Assembly (NCBI RefSeq): GCF_000238275.3
Contig: NZ_AHCF03000003.1
Coordinates: 1,860,001-1,924,000, forward strand
DNA: 64,000 nt
Direction of reading: 5' to 3'
Source of the DNA: Pseudoalteromonas undina
Lineage (GTDB): Bacteria > Pseudomonadota > Gammaproteobacteria > Enterobacterales > Alteromonadaceae
Shown: positions 36,149 to 44,955 of the stretch, in pieces
Layout of the letters: each line of letters begins with the position of its first letter
Numbering within the stretch: position 1 is the stretch's first letter
Position numbers and translations under genes: made by a program
The notes under the pieces: model-generated
Databases searched by the model: none
Told to the model about the DNA's origin: nothing
Seen by the model: only the letters and a program-made list of their open reading frames with translations

Positions 36149-36160
36149 CCCGCAATTCTT
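36133..36160. terminator. Hairpin at the yciH stop codon
   Basis: AATTGCGGG / CCCGCAATT, 9-bp stem and 7-nt loop containing the TAA of yciH, in a 14-bp gap between convergent genes. No long T-run follows. Confidence 0.55.
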
Positions 36161-36162
36161 GC

Positions 36163-39100
36163 TTATTTAATAATTTTTAGCGCTGCTAATTGATCAAATA
36201 ATGCGGGAATATCATCCTCAGCCACTGGCTTACTAAAATAATAGCCTTGAACAATAAAGCAATTATTATTTTGTAAAAACTCAACTTGCTCGATTGTTTC
36301 GACCCCTTCGGCAACTACATCAAGCTTCAGCTTTTGTGCCATAGCAATAATGGCCGCAGTGATCTCCATGTCGTTATCATCCTCAGGTATATCTTTGACA
36401 AACGAACGGTCAATTTTAAGAATATCGACAGGGAAACGCTTAAGGTAACTCAGTGAAGAATAACCCGTACCAAAGTCATCAATAGAAATTGAGATACCCA
36501 ACTTTTTAAGTTGATGTAACTGATCAATAGCTGCTTCAACATTCCCCATCAGCATGCTTTCGGTTAATTCAAGATGCAGACTTTTAGCATTAATCTGCGT
36601 CTCTATAATTATTTTTTTCAGCATAGGCACTAAGCTTGCGTCTTTAAACTGTCTTGCTGACAGATTGATCGACATATTACTTGCTCTACCTTGTTGTTCT
36701 AGTCGCTTCGTAAACTCACACGCTTGTTGTAGCACCCATTTACCGAGCTCTACAATTAAACCCGTTGCCTCAGCTATCGGAATAAACTTAGTCGGAGGAA
36801 TAAACCCTTGCGTAGGATGGAACCAACGAAGTAATGCTTCATATCCCACCACGCTATTATCGCGACAATCAACTTGTGGCTGGTAATGTAGCGTGAGTTG
36901 CTTTTCTTTAATCGCATGACGCAATTCATTTTCTAGGAATAATCGTTCATTAGCTGCCGCATTTAGATCTTGGCTATAAAAATGGAAAGTGTTACGCCCT
37001 TTGGCTTTGGCCTCATACATGGCTAAGTCGGCATGCTTTAGTAACTGATCTTCTTCTAGGCTATCAAATGGTGCTAAGGTGATGCCAATACTTGCACTGA
37101 CAATTACTTCATTGCTGCCAAGTTTTATCGGCTGGTTTAAGGTTTTTTGTATGGTGTCAGCGACTTCAGATGCTTCTTTTTGATGTTCAATACCACTGAG
37201 TAAAACAGCAAATTCATCCCCACCTAAACGGGCTATGGTATCTTCTGCTCGTAAGCGCTGTTTTAAGCGTGTTGCCACTTCAACTAACAGCTGATCACCC
37301 GCATCATGACCTAAAGTATCGTTAATACGCTTAAATTCATCCAGATCAAAATAAAATAAAGCAAACGAGTAACGCCCTCTCTCAGCAAGCGCCATCGACT
37401 TCCTGAGCTGCATTCTAAAGAATGTACGGTTAGCAAGCCCGGTTAGTGTGTCAAAGTAAGCGAGCTGTTCCATTTTTCGTTGGCTTTCTTTCACAAACGA
37501 AATATCTTGCGCTGATGCCACGTAACTGGTTATTTTACCACCGTCTTCTCGAATAGGTGACACACTAAGCGATACCCATATTGGCGACTTGTTTTGCGCT
37601 TCAATAAGCGTATCTCCTCGCCAGTAATTACGATTACGCAAATCAATGTCAATATCCTCTACCAACATGGTCATTTCATTGGCAATAATTGTCAGTAATG
37701 GCTGACGCAAGAAATCATTTTCGACAAAATCAGTCATCTCTAACATTTTTGGATTAACGTATTCAATGACAAAATTTTCATCGGTGATCACCACCCCTGT
37801 ACCCGAGAACGCAACCGCTTTAGACAAGCGATTTGCAGCTTTCTCTGCGATTTCTTTTTCTATTATGCGCTGGTTTAAGCCGTCAATGAGTTTGCGAATT
37901 TCAATGGTCATATCTTTGAATGAACCATTAAGCGTACCAATTTCATCTTTATTTTCTTTTGGAAACTCAATCTCTAACTGGCCTTTACCAAAGTTAGTAA
38001 CTGCATAAACCAATGAATGTAAGCGTCTTAATACCAATTGGTAAAGTGCTTGGTGTAATAATAAAGCAACTAAAATGGCATACAGAATAAATAGGCCAAA
38101 AAACTTAAGCTTTAAGTCTTTCAATGCCGATAACGTTGAGGAGCGCTTTTTATATACACCCACATACCAGTTTACACCTTCAACTTTATGGATATTTATA
38201 ATGTAGTCTTCATCATTTAATGAAAATGAATCGGCATATTCTGGTAATTGTATTTGCCCTGCGTTATCAATAACGCGCTTTAGTTCTGGAGAAATAAAGT
38301 CATCTGGTAATAGCTTTTTGCCTGCCTCTCCGTACTCTTTATAATTTTCAGAGGTTAAGTTCGGATGTGCTAATAGCTGTCCTTGTTTATCAAACACTAC
38401 TAAGTGTTTTTCCTTTCCACCGACGGGTAATTGCGATATGAGTGAGTTTAGTGAAATATCGCTACCGGTAACCCCTAAAAACTCATCATCTTGATAAATG
38501 GGAACAATTAAACTGACTACCCATTTATTCCAAACTTCATCATAGTAAACTTTTGACCATTGAGGCTCTCGTTGTGGGTTAGTTAAAGACTTCGCATAAT
38601 TGAAGCTATCACTTTGGTTAAATGTATAATTTCCAGGCACATTAAGCGCCCAGTTTGGCGGTGCGACACGAATAAAGTTATCTTCAGTTATAAGATAAAA
38701 ATTATAGAAATCTTGAATTAACGTAGGAGAAATAACTTTCCAAAGGGATTCAGAATCAGCAATTAGCTGTTTATAAAAAGGAGAATATGCAGTTTGAGGG
38801 ATAAACGCGGCTGATAGCCCATCCGGTGATGCACTGCGCACTGAGCCATCATTGGTGAGCTGCATTGTCGGTGCAGTATTATTTTTAAATGACAACTGTC
38901 CCTCAAATAACTGCTCGCTAACAACAATATTAGCTTGCTCTGCTATTTTAACTTTGGTGGCTATCAGGTTATTAAACTGGTTTATTAATAATTCATTTGA
39001 TTGCTTTAATACCTCATGCTCTTCAAAAACAAGCTGTTTTTCTTCTGACTTGAGCATTAATGCAGCCGCACAAATGCCAGCCACTAAACAGATACCAGAG

Positions 39101-39165
39101 ATCAACAATGATAACTTTACACTAAGTGAGTTTATGCCAAATCGAGATGGAGGGCGTCGATACAC
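36163..39165 (-). CDS. Membrane Cache-HAMP-PAS-GGDEF-EAL cyclic-di-GMP protein
   Basis: This 1000-residue signalling protein begins with a TM helix at about 16-36. A periplasmic double-Cache sensor (about 40-340) shows YDEVWNKWVVSLIVPIYQDDEFLGVTGSDISLNSL. A second TM follows at about 350-372, then HAMP (about 375-430) and a PAS domain (about 450-560, GTGVVITDENFVIEYVNPKML). GGDEF is intact at residues 648-652 and EAL at 776-778 (GYEALLRWFHP), with DDFGTGYSSLSYLKRFPVDILKIDRSF. Both enzymatic halves therefore look competent. The start is GTG; the next in-frame ATG lies after the first TM helix, so the GTG is favoured. It is a single-gene unit convergent with yciH. Confidence 0.9.
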   Translation of the reverse strand: MYRRPPSRFGINSLSVKLSLLISGICLVAGICAAALMLKSEEKQLVFEEHEVLKQSNELLINQFNNLIATKVKIAEQANIVVSEQLFEGQLSFKNNTAPTMQLTNDGSVRSASPDGLSAAFIPQTAYSPFYKQLIADSESLWKVISPTLIQDFYNFYLITEDNFIRVAPPNWALNVPGNYTFNQSDSFNYAKSLTNPQREPQWSKVYYDEVWNKWVVSLIVPIYQDDEFLGVTGSDISLNSLISQLPVGGKEKHLVVFDKQGQLLAHPNLTSENYKEYGEAGKKLLPDDFISPELKRVIDNAGQIQLPEYADSFSLNDEDYIINIHKVEGVNWYVGVYKKRSSTLSALKDLKLKFFGLFILYAILVALLLHQALYQLVLRRLHSLVYAVTNFGKGQLEIEFPKENKDEIGTLNGSFKDMTIEIRKLIDGLNQRIIEKEIAEKAANRLSKAVAFSGTGVVITDENFVIEYVNPKMLEMTDFVENDFLRQPLLTIIANEMTMLVEDIDIDLRNRNYWRGDTLIEAQNKSPIWVSLSVSPIREDGGKITSYVASAQDISFVKESQRKMEQLAYFDTLTGLANRTFFRMQLRKSMALAERGRYSFALFYFDLDEFKRINDTLGHDAGDQLLVEVATRLKQRLRAEDTIARLGGDEFAVLLSGIEHQKEASEVADTIQKTLNQPIKLGSNEVIVSASIGITLAPFDSLEEDQLLKHADLAMYEAKAKGRNTFHFYSQDLNAAANERLFLENELRHAIKEKQLTLHYQPQVDCRDNSVVGYEALLRWFHPTQGFIPPTKFIPIAEATGLIVELGKWVLQQACEFTKRLEQQGRASNMSINLSARQFKDASLVPMLKKIIIETQINAKSLHLELTESMLMGNVEAAIDQLHQLKKLGISISIDDFGTGYSSLSYLKRFPVDILKIDRSFVKDIPEDDNDMEITAAIIAMAQKLKLDVVAEGVETIEQVEFLQNNNCFIVQGYYFSKPVAEDDIPALFDQLAALKIIK

Positions 39166-39315
39166 AAAAAGCCAACCTTATTTATAATTATTATTTTTTC
39201 AAGTAATAGAAATATACCAGAACTTAAATCAGAATTATAAATTATTTATAAACTTTTAAAAAACAACACCTTTTGTACACATATTAGGTAAAAAAGCCGC
39301 GTCAGGTAAGTGCTT

Positions 39316-39345
39316 GTTGACATTGGGAGTGACACTTCATACATT
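39316..39345 (+). promoter_or_regulatory. Candidate sigma-70 promoter of the pheL-pheA transcript
   Basis: TTGACA (39317-39322), 17-bp spacer, TACATT (39340-39345). The predicted start would fall at or just before the leader ATG at 39352, leaving almost no 5' leader. Either translation is leaderless or a different promoter upstream is used. Confidence 0.4.
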
Positions 39346-39351
39346 AAGGGT

Positions 39352-39405
39352 ATGAATATAAATTACTCACACACCTTTTTTTCTTTTTTTAGCTTCTTTA
39401 TATAG
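39352..39405 (+). CDS. pheL: Phe-rich leader peptide PheL controlling pheA
   Basis: This 17-codon ORF reads MNINYSHTFFSFFSFFI and then TAG. Six of its codons (39376-39381, 39385-39390 and 39394-39399) are Phe. Such a run is the hallmark of attenuator leader peptides in phe biosynthetic operons; E. coli PheL is likewise a short Phe-rich peptide. The ORF is followed by mutually exclusive hairpins and a terminator before pheA. AAGGG lies immediately upstream, closer to the ATG than usual. When charged tRNA-Phe is scarce the ribosome would stall in the Phe run and favour the antiterminator. Confidence 0.88.
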   Translation: MNINYSHTFFSFFSFFI

Positions 39406-39473
39406 AAGAGGCTTCCCTGTTTGTGAGATAAAATCAATCGAATAGTAAAGCCTCCCAACTGGGAGGCTTTTTT
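39393..39473 (+). promoter_or_regulatory. Phenylalanine attenuator (pause hairpin, antiterminator, terminator) before pheA
   Basis: Three alternative structures are visible. A pause-type hairpin CTTCT / AGAAG overlaps the end of the leader ORF. GAGGCTT at 39408-39414 can pair with AAGCCTC at 39448-39454 as antiterminator. The same AAGCCTCCC can instead pair with GGGAGGCTT (39461-39469) to form a terminator ending in six T. Confidence 0.85.
39447..39473 (+). terminator. Attenuator terminator of pheA
   Basis: AAAGCCTCCC / GGGAGGCTTT stem with loop AACT and a T-run, 47 bp before the pheA start. Confidence 0.9.
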
Positions 39474-39519
39474 ATTTTCACTGCAAAATCAGTGATATTT
39501 TTGGAATGAGGAAAACCAA

Positions 39520-40677
39520 ATGAGCAACGATGTACTTGATACTCTCAGGCACGATATAAATGAAATCGACTCCGATTTACTTGTTTTACTAGCAAAGCGA
39601 CGCCGCATTAGTCATGGCGTAGTTGAATATAAAATTGCAAATAATAAACCCATTCGTGATGAGGCCCGTGAACAGGCTTTGCTCGAAAAACTTATTGGCT
39701 ATGGCAAATCGTTAGGGCTTGACGCTTACTACGTTAACAACGTGTTTCAAACGATATTAGAAGACTCCGTATTGCATCAACAAGCCATGCTTCAAAAGAA
39801 TTTAAACCCCGATGCACTGAGCGAAACCCATCGCGTAACGTATTTAGGCGGTCAAGGCTCTTATAGTCAGCTTGCATGTCATAAATATTTTAGCCGTCGC
39901 CCGGGTAAATTAGTTGAAATTGGTTGTACCTCATTTGAAGAAATCACTGGTAAAGTAGAAAAAGGTCAAGCCGACTTTGGCTTACTGCCTATCGAAAACA
40001 CTAGCTCAGGTAGTATTAATGAAGTATTTGATTTGCTGCAGCATGCACAGGTCTCTATTGTCGGTGAAGTTACTCATAGCGTTGAGCATTGCTTATTAGC
40101 AGCCCCAGGAACTGAGCTGAACCAATTAACTAAAGTCTTTGCACATCCGCAACCCTTTGCCCAATGTAGCCGCTTTTTACAGGGCCTTGGCGAACTTCAG
40201 CATGAAACCTGCGATTCAACCTCAAGTGCATTAAAATCAGCTCTTGAAACACCGAACAGCGCAGCAATCGGCTCTGCGCAAGCAGGGAAAAATGTAGGCC
40301 TTGAAGTGATCAAGGCGAATCTTGCCAATCAAAAAGAAAATCACAGCCGCTTCATTGTGGTTGCCCGAAAACCACTGCAAGTATCAACTCAAATCCCTAC
40401 TAAAACTAGCTTAATTATGTCAACCAAGCAGCAGGCCGGTTCGCTTGCCGATGCGTTAATGATTTTTAAACAGCATAATATTAATTTAGTGAAACTAGAA
40501 TCTCGACCTACTCCTGGTAACCCATGGGAAGAAGTATTTTATGTGGACTTGGAGGCTAACTTAATCGATAACCAAGTGAAGCATGCATTGGAGGAGCTCA
40601 AACAGCACACTCAATATGTTCGTGTACTTGGTTGTTACCAAAGCGAGTCTTTACAAGCTGTGAGCGTAGAAAGCTAA
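39520..40677 (+). CDS. pheA: Bifunctional chorismate mutase / prephenate dehydratase (P-protein)
   Basis: PheA converts chorismate to prephenate and then to phenylpyruvate, the committed route to phenylalanine. The 385-residue protein has an AroQ-type chorismate mutase domain (about 1-95: LRHDINEIDSDLLVLLAKRRRIS). The prephenate dehydratase domain (about 105-285) has VTYLGGQGSYSQLACHKYF and FGLLPIENTSSGSINEVFDLL. A C-terminal ACT domain (about 297-375) has the Phe-binding ESRPTPGNPWEEVFYVDLE, so feedback inhibition by Phe is expected. Transcription is controlled by the adjoining PheL attenuator. It converges on tyrA with a shared terminator. Confidence 0.96.
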   Translation: MSNDVLDTLRHDINEIDSDLLVLLAKRRRISHGVVEYKIANNKPIRDEAREQALLEKLIGYGKSLGLDAYYVNNVFQTILEDSVLHQQAMLQKNLNPDALSETHRVTYLGGQGSYSQLACHKYFSRRPGKLVEIGCTSFEEITGKVEKGQADFGLLPIENTSSGSINEVFDLLQHAQVSIVGEVTHSVEHCLLAAPGTELNQLTKVFAHPQPFAQCSRFLQGLGELQHETCDSTSSALKSALETPNSAAIGSAQAGKNVGLEVIKANLANQKENHSRFIVVARKPLQVSTQIPTKTSLIMSTKQQAGSLADALMIFKQHNINLVKLESRPTPGNPWEEVFYVDLEANLIDNQVKHALEELKQHTQYVRVLGCYQSESLQAVSVES

Positions 40678-40686
40678 CAAAATATT

Positions 40687-40716
40687 AAAAAAGGGCCTAG
40701 CGGCCCTTTTCTTTTC
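40687..40716. terminator. Bidirectional terminator between pheA and tyrA
   Basis: AAAAAAGGGCC / GGCCCTTTT stem with loop TAGC in the 54-bp gap between the convergent genes. Confidence 0.88.
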
Positions 40717-40731
40717 ACGGAGCTATTCTTT

Positions 40732-41865
40732 TTAATCAAGTACTTTCGCATCATTCGCTTTATTTAATAAACTACGGCTTTGGGTTAAAAAGTGCGCCGT
40801 TGAATCTGAGAAATAAGATTTTGCATCAGCAAAAGCATCAATTAATGCGGGCTTATCCCCTGCTTTTAGCTTTTCAAGCGTTTGCGAAAACAAAGACTGA
40901 TACTGCGCCAATAAGCTTTCGACATTGTCAAACTGCGCTAACATAATATCGGTGTATAGCTCTGGCGATTGCGCAAATAAACGGCCAACCATCATTAGCT
41001 CTAACTGATATATAGGTGATGAACAACTTCTTAGCTCGGCGAGTGTGTGTCCCTGTTTTGCTAAAAACTGACCGTACACAAAGGTGGTTAAATGACGCAT
41101 AACCTGAATAATTTGCATTGCTTCGTCATGCTTTTTGGCCTCAAGTTCAACCAACTGACAACCCCATATTTGTAGCTGTTTAAATAACCCTTGTGCCACC
41201 TCATGACTACGCCCTTCACACACCACCACGGTTTGTTTCACCCAATGGGAAATATCAGGTCCAAACATTGGATGTAAACCAACAACTGGCCCACTATGTA
41301 CTTTTTTAAGCACAGCTAATGGTGCTTGTTTAACTGATGTAATATCAACCAGCAAACAATCATCATCAAGCTTTGGAAGCGCGTTAACAACTGTTTCAAG
41401 AGCATTTATTGGTACACTGATCATCACCAGTTTTGCACCTTTTAGAATATCCGCTGCCTGTGATTGCTGCGCTTTATCTAAAATTTTGACTTCGTAACCC
41501 GAACGCTGAAATTGTTTTGCAAATAACTGCCCCATTGCCCCTTCACCACCAACAATAACAATTGGCGATAATTGTGGGTCGGCACAGGCTAATTTGGCTT
41601 GTTGATTTTGATAAGCTTCACGCATCATGCGTCTGAGAATGTCTTCGACTAAATCAGGATTTACACCTTGATTAATAGCCTCTTGACGTCGTGCAGCTAA
41701 TAAATCTGCTTCTCGATCGGGTGCATGTAATGGCGCGCCAGTTTGTTGTTTTATTGCGCCTATTTGTTGGGTAATACCATTGCGTTTTGCAAGTAAGGCA
41801 ACCAGTTGCGCATCGCATTCATCTATACTTGTTCTTAGCTGCGCTAAATCACTTATCTCTGCCAC
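40732..41865 (-). CDS. tyrA: Bifunctional chorismate mutase / prephenate dehydrogenase (T-protein)
   Basis: TyrA makes prephenate from chorismate and oxidises it to 4-hydroxyphenylpyruvate, leading to tyrosine. The 377-residue protein has an AroQ mutase domain (about 1-90: LRTSIDECDAQLVALLAKRNGITQQIG). An NAD-binding prephenate dehydrogenase domain (about 100-370) starts PIVIVGGEGAMGQLFAKQFQRSGYEV and contains VGLHPMFGPD and the helical C-terminal region IIQVMRHLTTFVYG. Length and layout match E. coli TyrA (373). The start codon is GTG with GAATGAGAA upstream. A sequence close to a TyrR box lies 29-46 bp before it. Confidence 0.95.
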   Translation of the reverse strand: MAEISDLAQLRTSIDECDAQLVALLAKRNGITQQIGAIKQQTGAPLHAPDREADLLAARRQEAINQGVNPDLVEDILRRMMREAYQNQQAKLACADPQLSPIVIVGGEGAMGQLFAKQFQRSGYEVKILDKAQQSQAADILKGAKLVMISVPINALETVVNALPKLDDDCLLVDITSVKQAPLAVLKKVHSGPVVGLHPMFGPDISHWVKQTVVVCEGRSHEVAQGLFKQLQIWGCQLVELEAKKHDEAMQIIQVMRHLTTFVYGQFLAKQGHTLAELRSCSSPIYQLELMMVGRLFAQSPELYTDIMLAQFDNVESLLAQYQSLFSQTLEKLKAGDKPALIDAFADAKSYFSDSTAHFLTQSRSLLNKANDAKVLD

Positions 41866-41893
41866 GTTCTCATTCCATCCAAAAAAGCAAAAT

Positions 41894-41911
41894 CGTAAAT
41901 TAAAACTTACA
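41894..41911 (-). promoter_or_regulatory. Candidate TyrR box upstream of tyrA
   Basis: CGTAAA-N6-CTTACA matches the TyrR consensus TGTAAA-N6-TTTACA at 10 of 12 defined positions and keeps the exact 18-bp spacing. It lies 29 bp from the tyrA start, where a repressor could act. Confidence 0.4.
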
Positions 41912-42031
41912 AAAAAGTAAACTAATCAATACGATAAATACTAACAGGATACGTTAGGGGTTAAAAGGCAAATTATTGAAAAGATCACTATCAGTTGTTC
42001 AACTAAAACCAAGGTGGAAACGATAGTAAGT

Positions 42032-42110
42032 AACCTAAACGCTAGATAATAAATCTATCTCAAGCAGCTATTTCAGCGCTAACTACATTGAATTTACGTA
42101 GGTTCAGGTT
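42032..42110 (-). repeat. Dispersed repeat family R1, copy B (short, internally deleted)
   Basis: On the minus strand this reads AACCTGAAC, then the right half of the R1 repeat (GTAAATTCAA...TTAGCGCTGAAATAGCTGCTTGAGAT...TTTATTAT), and ends GTTTAGGTT. The ends AACCTGAAC and AACCTAAAC (reverse complement) are terminal inverted repeats like those of copy C. The left-half sequence is missing, so the left terminus is joined directly to the right half. Confidence 0.6.
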
Positions 42111-42124
42111 AAGTAGAGAATCTT

Positions 42125-42148
42125 AAAAAGTGGCTAAAGCCACTTTTA
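42125..42148 (-). terminator. Terminator of the MYG1-family gene
   Basis: AAAAGTGGCT / AGCCACTTTT, a near-perfect 10-bp stem with a 4-nt loop, 33 bp after the stop at 42181. Confidence 0.8.
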
Positions 42149-42180
42149 TTAAGTAACCGGCGAGCGGTTAAGGAGAACTA

Positions 42181-43050
42181 TTAGTATTCTAATGCCATAG
42201 CCGCAAGCGACATAATACTGTCGAATGATTCTGCGCCAGCGATAAATAAGCCATTGTGACAAAACATAGCATCATCGATACCAGTTACCGCTTGAAATTC
42301 ATCGTCTGATAATCCTGCCCATGGTGCAGGTAATGACTTTCTGTCTTCAAAAGAGCCTAATTCTGCAGGCACCGTTTGCACTATCCACTTGCCAGAATGA
42401 GATGGGTAAACGACAAATAATGCCTCATCAGATAAACTATGTACGGTTTTTTTCCACGGAGTATAGCGCTCTAATACGATTAATCGAGGATCATCAGCTT
42501 GTTTTATTGCTTGAGCAACAATCTTCTTAGCATTTAAACCACCTCGGGCAGAAGCTACAAAACGAATCAGTAAAGTGTGTGCAAATTCAACCGCTTGATC
42601 AAAAGCAGCATCAAAATCACTTTCCTCTTCCCATGTTGGGTTAAACATAGAAATTGTTTGGCTTAAGCTAATGCCTGTAGCAACCCCTTCAACATGACCA
42701 CAATCAATGGCATCAATAGTTGATACAAGCCCTGCATCCACCGCATTCGCCACATCTTGGTTATCATCACATATTGCTAAGCCATATTTTTTCCACACCA
42801 AGCCAAATGACGAAAAAGGAATACCATTTTCACGAGCGCCAGCACCGCCACGCTGATGATGATCAAACCGGTTAGTTTCTGGGTCATATTGACCACCAAC
42901 ATCAATAACCACATCGGCGTCATTAATAATCGCATTATCGCGTGTGCGGATCAGGGTAAAAGAAGGAAAAATAATTTTAAGTGCAGCGATACTAAAAACA
43001 TCATCTGCGTGAAAATTGCCGTTGTGTGTAACTATCGTTTTATCATTCAT
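42181..43050 (-). CDS. MYG1 family protein (predicted DHH-like phosphoesterase/exonuclease)
   Basis: This 289-residue protein matches the MYG1 family (UPF0160). The N-terminal THNGNFHADDVFSIAALK, then DADVVIDVGGQYDPETNRFDHHQRG carry the metal-binding His/Asp residues of a DHH-type phosphoesterase. Later FSSFGLVWKKYG and DAIDCGHVEG are also conserved. Eukaryotic MYG1 is a 3'-5' RNA exonuclease; bacterial members are uncharacterised. Length is slightly shorter than the eukaryotic proteins, as usual in bacteria. It is transcribed alone with its own terminator. Confidence 0.88.
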   Translation of the reverse strand: MNDKTIVTHNGNFHADDVFSIAALKIIFPSFTLIRTRDNAIINDADVVIDVGGQYDPETNRFDHHQRGGAGARENGIPFSSFGLVWKKYGLAICDDNQDVANAVDAGLVSTIDAIDCGHVEGVATGISLSQTISMFNPTWEEESDFDAAFDQAVEFAHTLLIRFVASARGGLNAKKIVAQAIKQADDPRLIVLERYTPWKKTVHSLSDEALFVVYPSHSGKWIVQTVPAELGSFEDRKSLPAPWAGLSDDEFQAVTGIDDAMFCHNGLFIAGAESFDSIMSLAAMALEY

Positions 43051-43182
43051 TTTTGTACATCATTTTTGCAAGAAGTGAGAAGATATTGTGATTTGAAGTG
43101 AACCACACTTTAACGCATGCAGGTTAAGGTGTGTATTGGTTTTTGAATGTAGCGATATAAAAACCGCAATAGCATTAAAACC

Positions 43183-43221
43183 AAAACGGGTTGCAACCCA
43201 AAGGTTGCAACCCGTTTTTTT
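43183..43221. terminator. Strong terminator of the rpsP-rimM-trmD-rplS operon
   Basis: A perfect 13-bp stem (ACGGGTTGCAACC / GGTTGCAACCCGT) with a 4-nt loop and A/T-runs on both sides, 21 bp after the rplS stop. Confidence 0.9.
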
Positions 43222-43241
43222 GCGTTGATAAACAGCGCGTA

Positions 43242-43601
43242 TTAGTTAAGTTTTTCTCTAATACGTGCAGATTTACCAGAACGCTCACGTAGATAGTAAA
43301 GCTTAGCACGACGAACCGCACCGCGACGCTTAACTGTTACGCTATCAATAAGAGGGCTGTGCGTTTGGAATACACGCTCAACACCTTCACCGTTCGAGAT
43401 TTTACGAACTGTGAATGCTGAGTGAAGACCACGATTACGCTTAGCGATTACAACACCTTCAAAGGCCTGTAGACGCTCTTTAGCACCTTCTTTTACTTTT
43501 ACCTGTACAACTACTGTATCACCAGCGCCGAATGCAGGTACGTCTGTTTTAAGCTGCTCTTCTTCAAGCGCTTTAATAATATTTTGGTTTACTTTTGCCA
43601 T
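43242..43601 (-). CDS. rplS: 50S ribosomal protein L19
   Basis: Ribosomal protein L19 (119 residues) sits at the 30S-50S interface. The conserved block [68 protein letters not shown] is almost identical to E. coli. I start at the ATG at 43601 ([15 protein letters not shown]), which has a GTGAG site; an in-frame ATG four codons earlier is less well placed. It is the last gene of the rpsP-rimM-trmD-rplS operon. Confidence 0.97.
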   Translation of the reverse strand: MAKVNQNIIKALEEEQLKTDVPAFGAGDTVVVQVKVKEGAKERLQAFEGVVIAKRNRGLHSAFTVRKISNGEGVERVFQTHSPLIDSVTVKRRGAVRRAKLYYLRERSGKSARIREKLN

Positions 43602-43634
43602 TATGTTTCTCACTTTCCTAGGTGTAACTGTCTT

Positions 43635-44402
43635 CTAGCCACAAGCTTTTTGGTACTCTTGCTGAAATTTCGCGAGTAATACCGCTTGCTCCTCAGTCAG
43701 AGCTAGGTTATGCAACAAGTCAGGACGGCGAAGCCAAGTTCTACCTAATGACTGCATAAGCCGCCATTTTGCTATCTCTTGGTGGTTTCCGCTGAGTAAT
43801 ACAGCAGGCACCTGTTTGTCGTCCAATGTTTCTGGCCGTGTATAGTGAGGACAATCTAGCAAGCCATCCGAAAATGAATCTTGCTCTGCTGACTGGTTGT
43901 GTCCTAAAACCCCTGGCACTAATCGAGCTACTGCGTCAATTAATGTCATGGCAGGTAGTTCACCTCCACTCAAAATAAAATCACCAATTGACCATTCTTC
44001 GTCAACGTACGATTCTATTATTCTCTCGTCTATACCTTCATAGCGACCGGCAATTAAAATCAGTTTTTCAGAGCTTGCGAGTTCGCTAGCCCCTTGCTGA
44101 TCTAGTTTGCGCCCTTGTGGCGACATATAAATTACTTTTGCACCATCCCCTGCAGCCTGTTTGGCTTCAAGAATGGCTTGTTTAAGCGGCTCAACCATCA
44201 TTAACATGCCTGGGCCGCCCCCGTAAGGACGATCATCTACGGTTCTATGCTTATCAGTTGCATAGTCTCGTGGATTCCAGCAGTTAAAGTCGATTAAACC
44301 CTTTTTAACAGCGCGACCGGTTACACCTTGCGTTGTAATTGCATCAAACATATCCGGGAAAAGGCTGATAACCCCTACCCACAACGAACTTGTTTGACTC
44401 AT
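43635..44402 (-). CDS. trmD: tRNA (guanine37-N1)-methyltransferase TrmD
   Basis: TrmD methylates G37 of tRNAs that read CNN/GNN codons and so prevents +1 frameshifting. This 255-residue SPOUT enzyme starts at the ATG at 44402 ([18 protein letters not shown]). It shows the knotted SAM site: [34 protein letters not shown], then [34 protein letters not shown]. The trefoil-knot sequence and its catalytic Asp in DERII are intact. The start codon shares one base with the rimM stop (TAATG). Confidence 0.97.
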   Translation of the reverse strand: MSQTSSLWVGVISLFPDMFDAITTQGVTGRAVKKGLIDFNCWNPRDYATDKHRTVDDRPYGGGPGMLMMVEPLKQAILEAKQAAGDGAKVIYMSPQGRKLDQQGASELASSEKLILIAGRYEGIDERIIESYVDEEWSIGDFILSGGELPAMTLIDAVARLVPGVLGHNQSAEQDSFSDGLLDCPHYTRPETLDDKQVPAVLLSGNHQEIAKWRLMQSLGRTWLRRPDLLHNLALTEEQAVLLAKFQQEYQKACG

Positions 44403-44938
44403 TAAAAGCTTGGATCCCAATCTACAGTAATTTCTTTCGCATCATATTTAACCTCTTGAATAACTGAATCAGTTAAAAAAGGAATTAAACGTTCTGCTTG
44501 GCCAAATGCATCTTTACTGTTTGCTTTCACAACCAGTACGTCATTTGAGCCTGTCTCCATAAGGTCATCAACAATGCCTAAGTTATAACCTTTATCAGTT
44601 ACAACCGACATGCCAATGAGATCTCGCCAATAGAATTCACCTTGCGGTAATTCTGGTAGCTGCGCTGAATCCACAGAAATTTCAACATTGGTATAAGCCA
44701 TTGCTTGGTCTCTGTCGTTTACTTGCGCAAACTTAGCGATAAAGCCTTTGTTGTGGCGACGCCAGTCGACCACTTCTAAGGATTGCCATTTACCTTGCTG
44801 CCCTATCAACCACGGGCTGAAATCGAAGATCCCTTGGGGATCATCAGTAAATGAATGCACCTTAAGCCAGCCCTTTATACCATATGGGGCGCCGAGCTTT
44901 CCTACGACAATTATTGATGAGGTGTTCTCTTGACTCAT
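44402..44938 (-). CDS. rimM: Ribosome maturation factor RimM
   Basis: RimM assists 30S head assembly by binding S19. The 178-residue protein has the RimM N-terminal barrel ([37 protein letters not shown]) and a C-terminal PRC-barrel ([39 protein letters not shown]). Both are close to E. coli. It lies 17 bp after rpsP and overlaps trmD by one base, in the standard operon order. Confidence 0.96.
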   Translation of the reverse strand: MSQENTSSIIVVGKLGAPYGIKGWLKVHSFTDDPQGIFDFSPWLIGQQGKWQSLEVVDWRRHNKGFIAKFAQVNDRDQAMAYTNVEISVDSAQLPELPQGEFYWRDLIGMSVVTDKGYNLGIVDDLMETGSNDVLVVKANSKDAFGQAERLIPFLTDSVIQEVKYDAKEITVDWDPSF

Positions 44939-44955
44939 GGTTACACTTACGCCTA

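Larger units (their letters stand above)
41866..42180. other. tyrA upstream region: TyrR-like box, repeat copy B and MYG1 terminator
   Basis: This 315-bp gap separates tyrA from the MYG1-family gene, both on the minus strand. It contains a TyrR-box-like sequence (41894-41911), the short repeat at 42032-42110 and a terminator at 42125-42148. No ORF of note is present. Confidence 0.6.
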
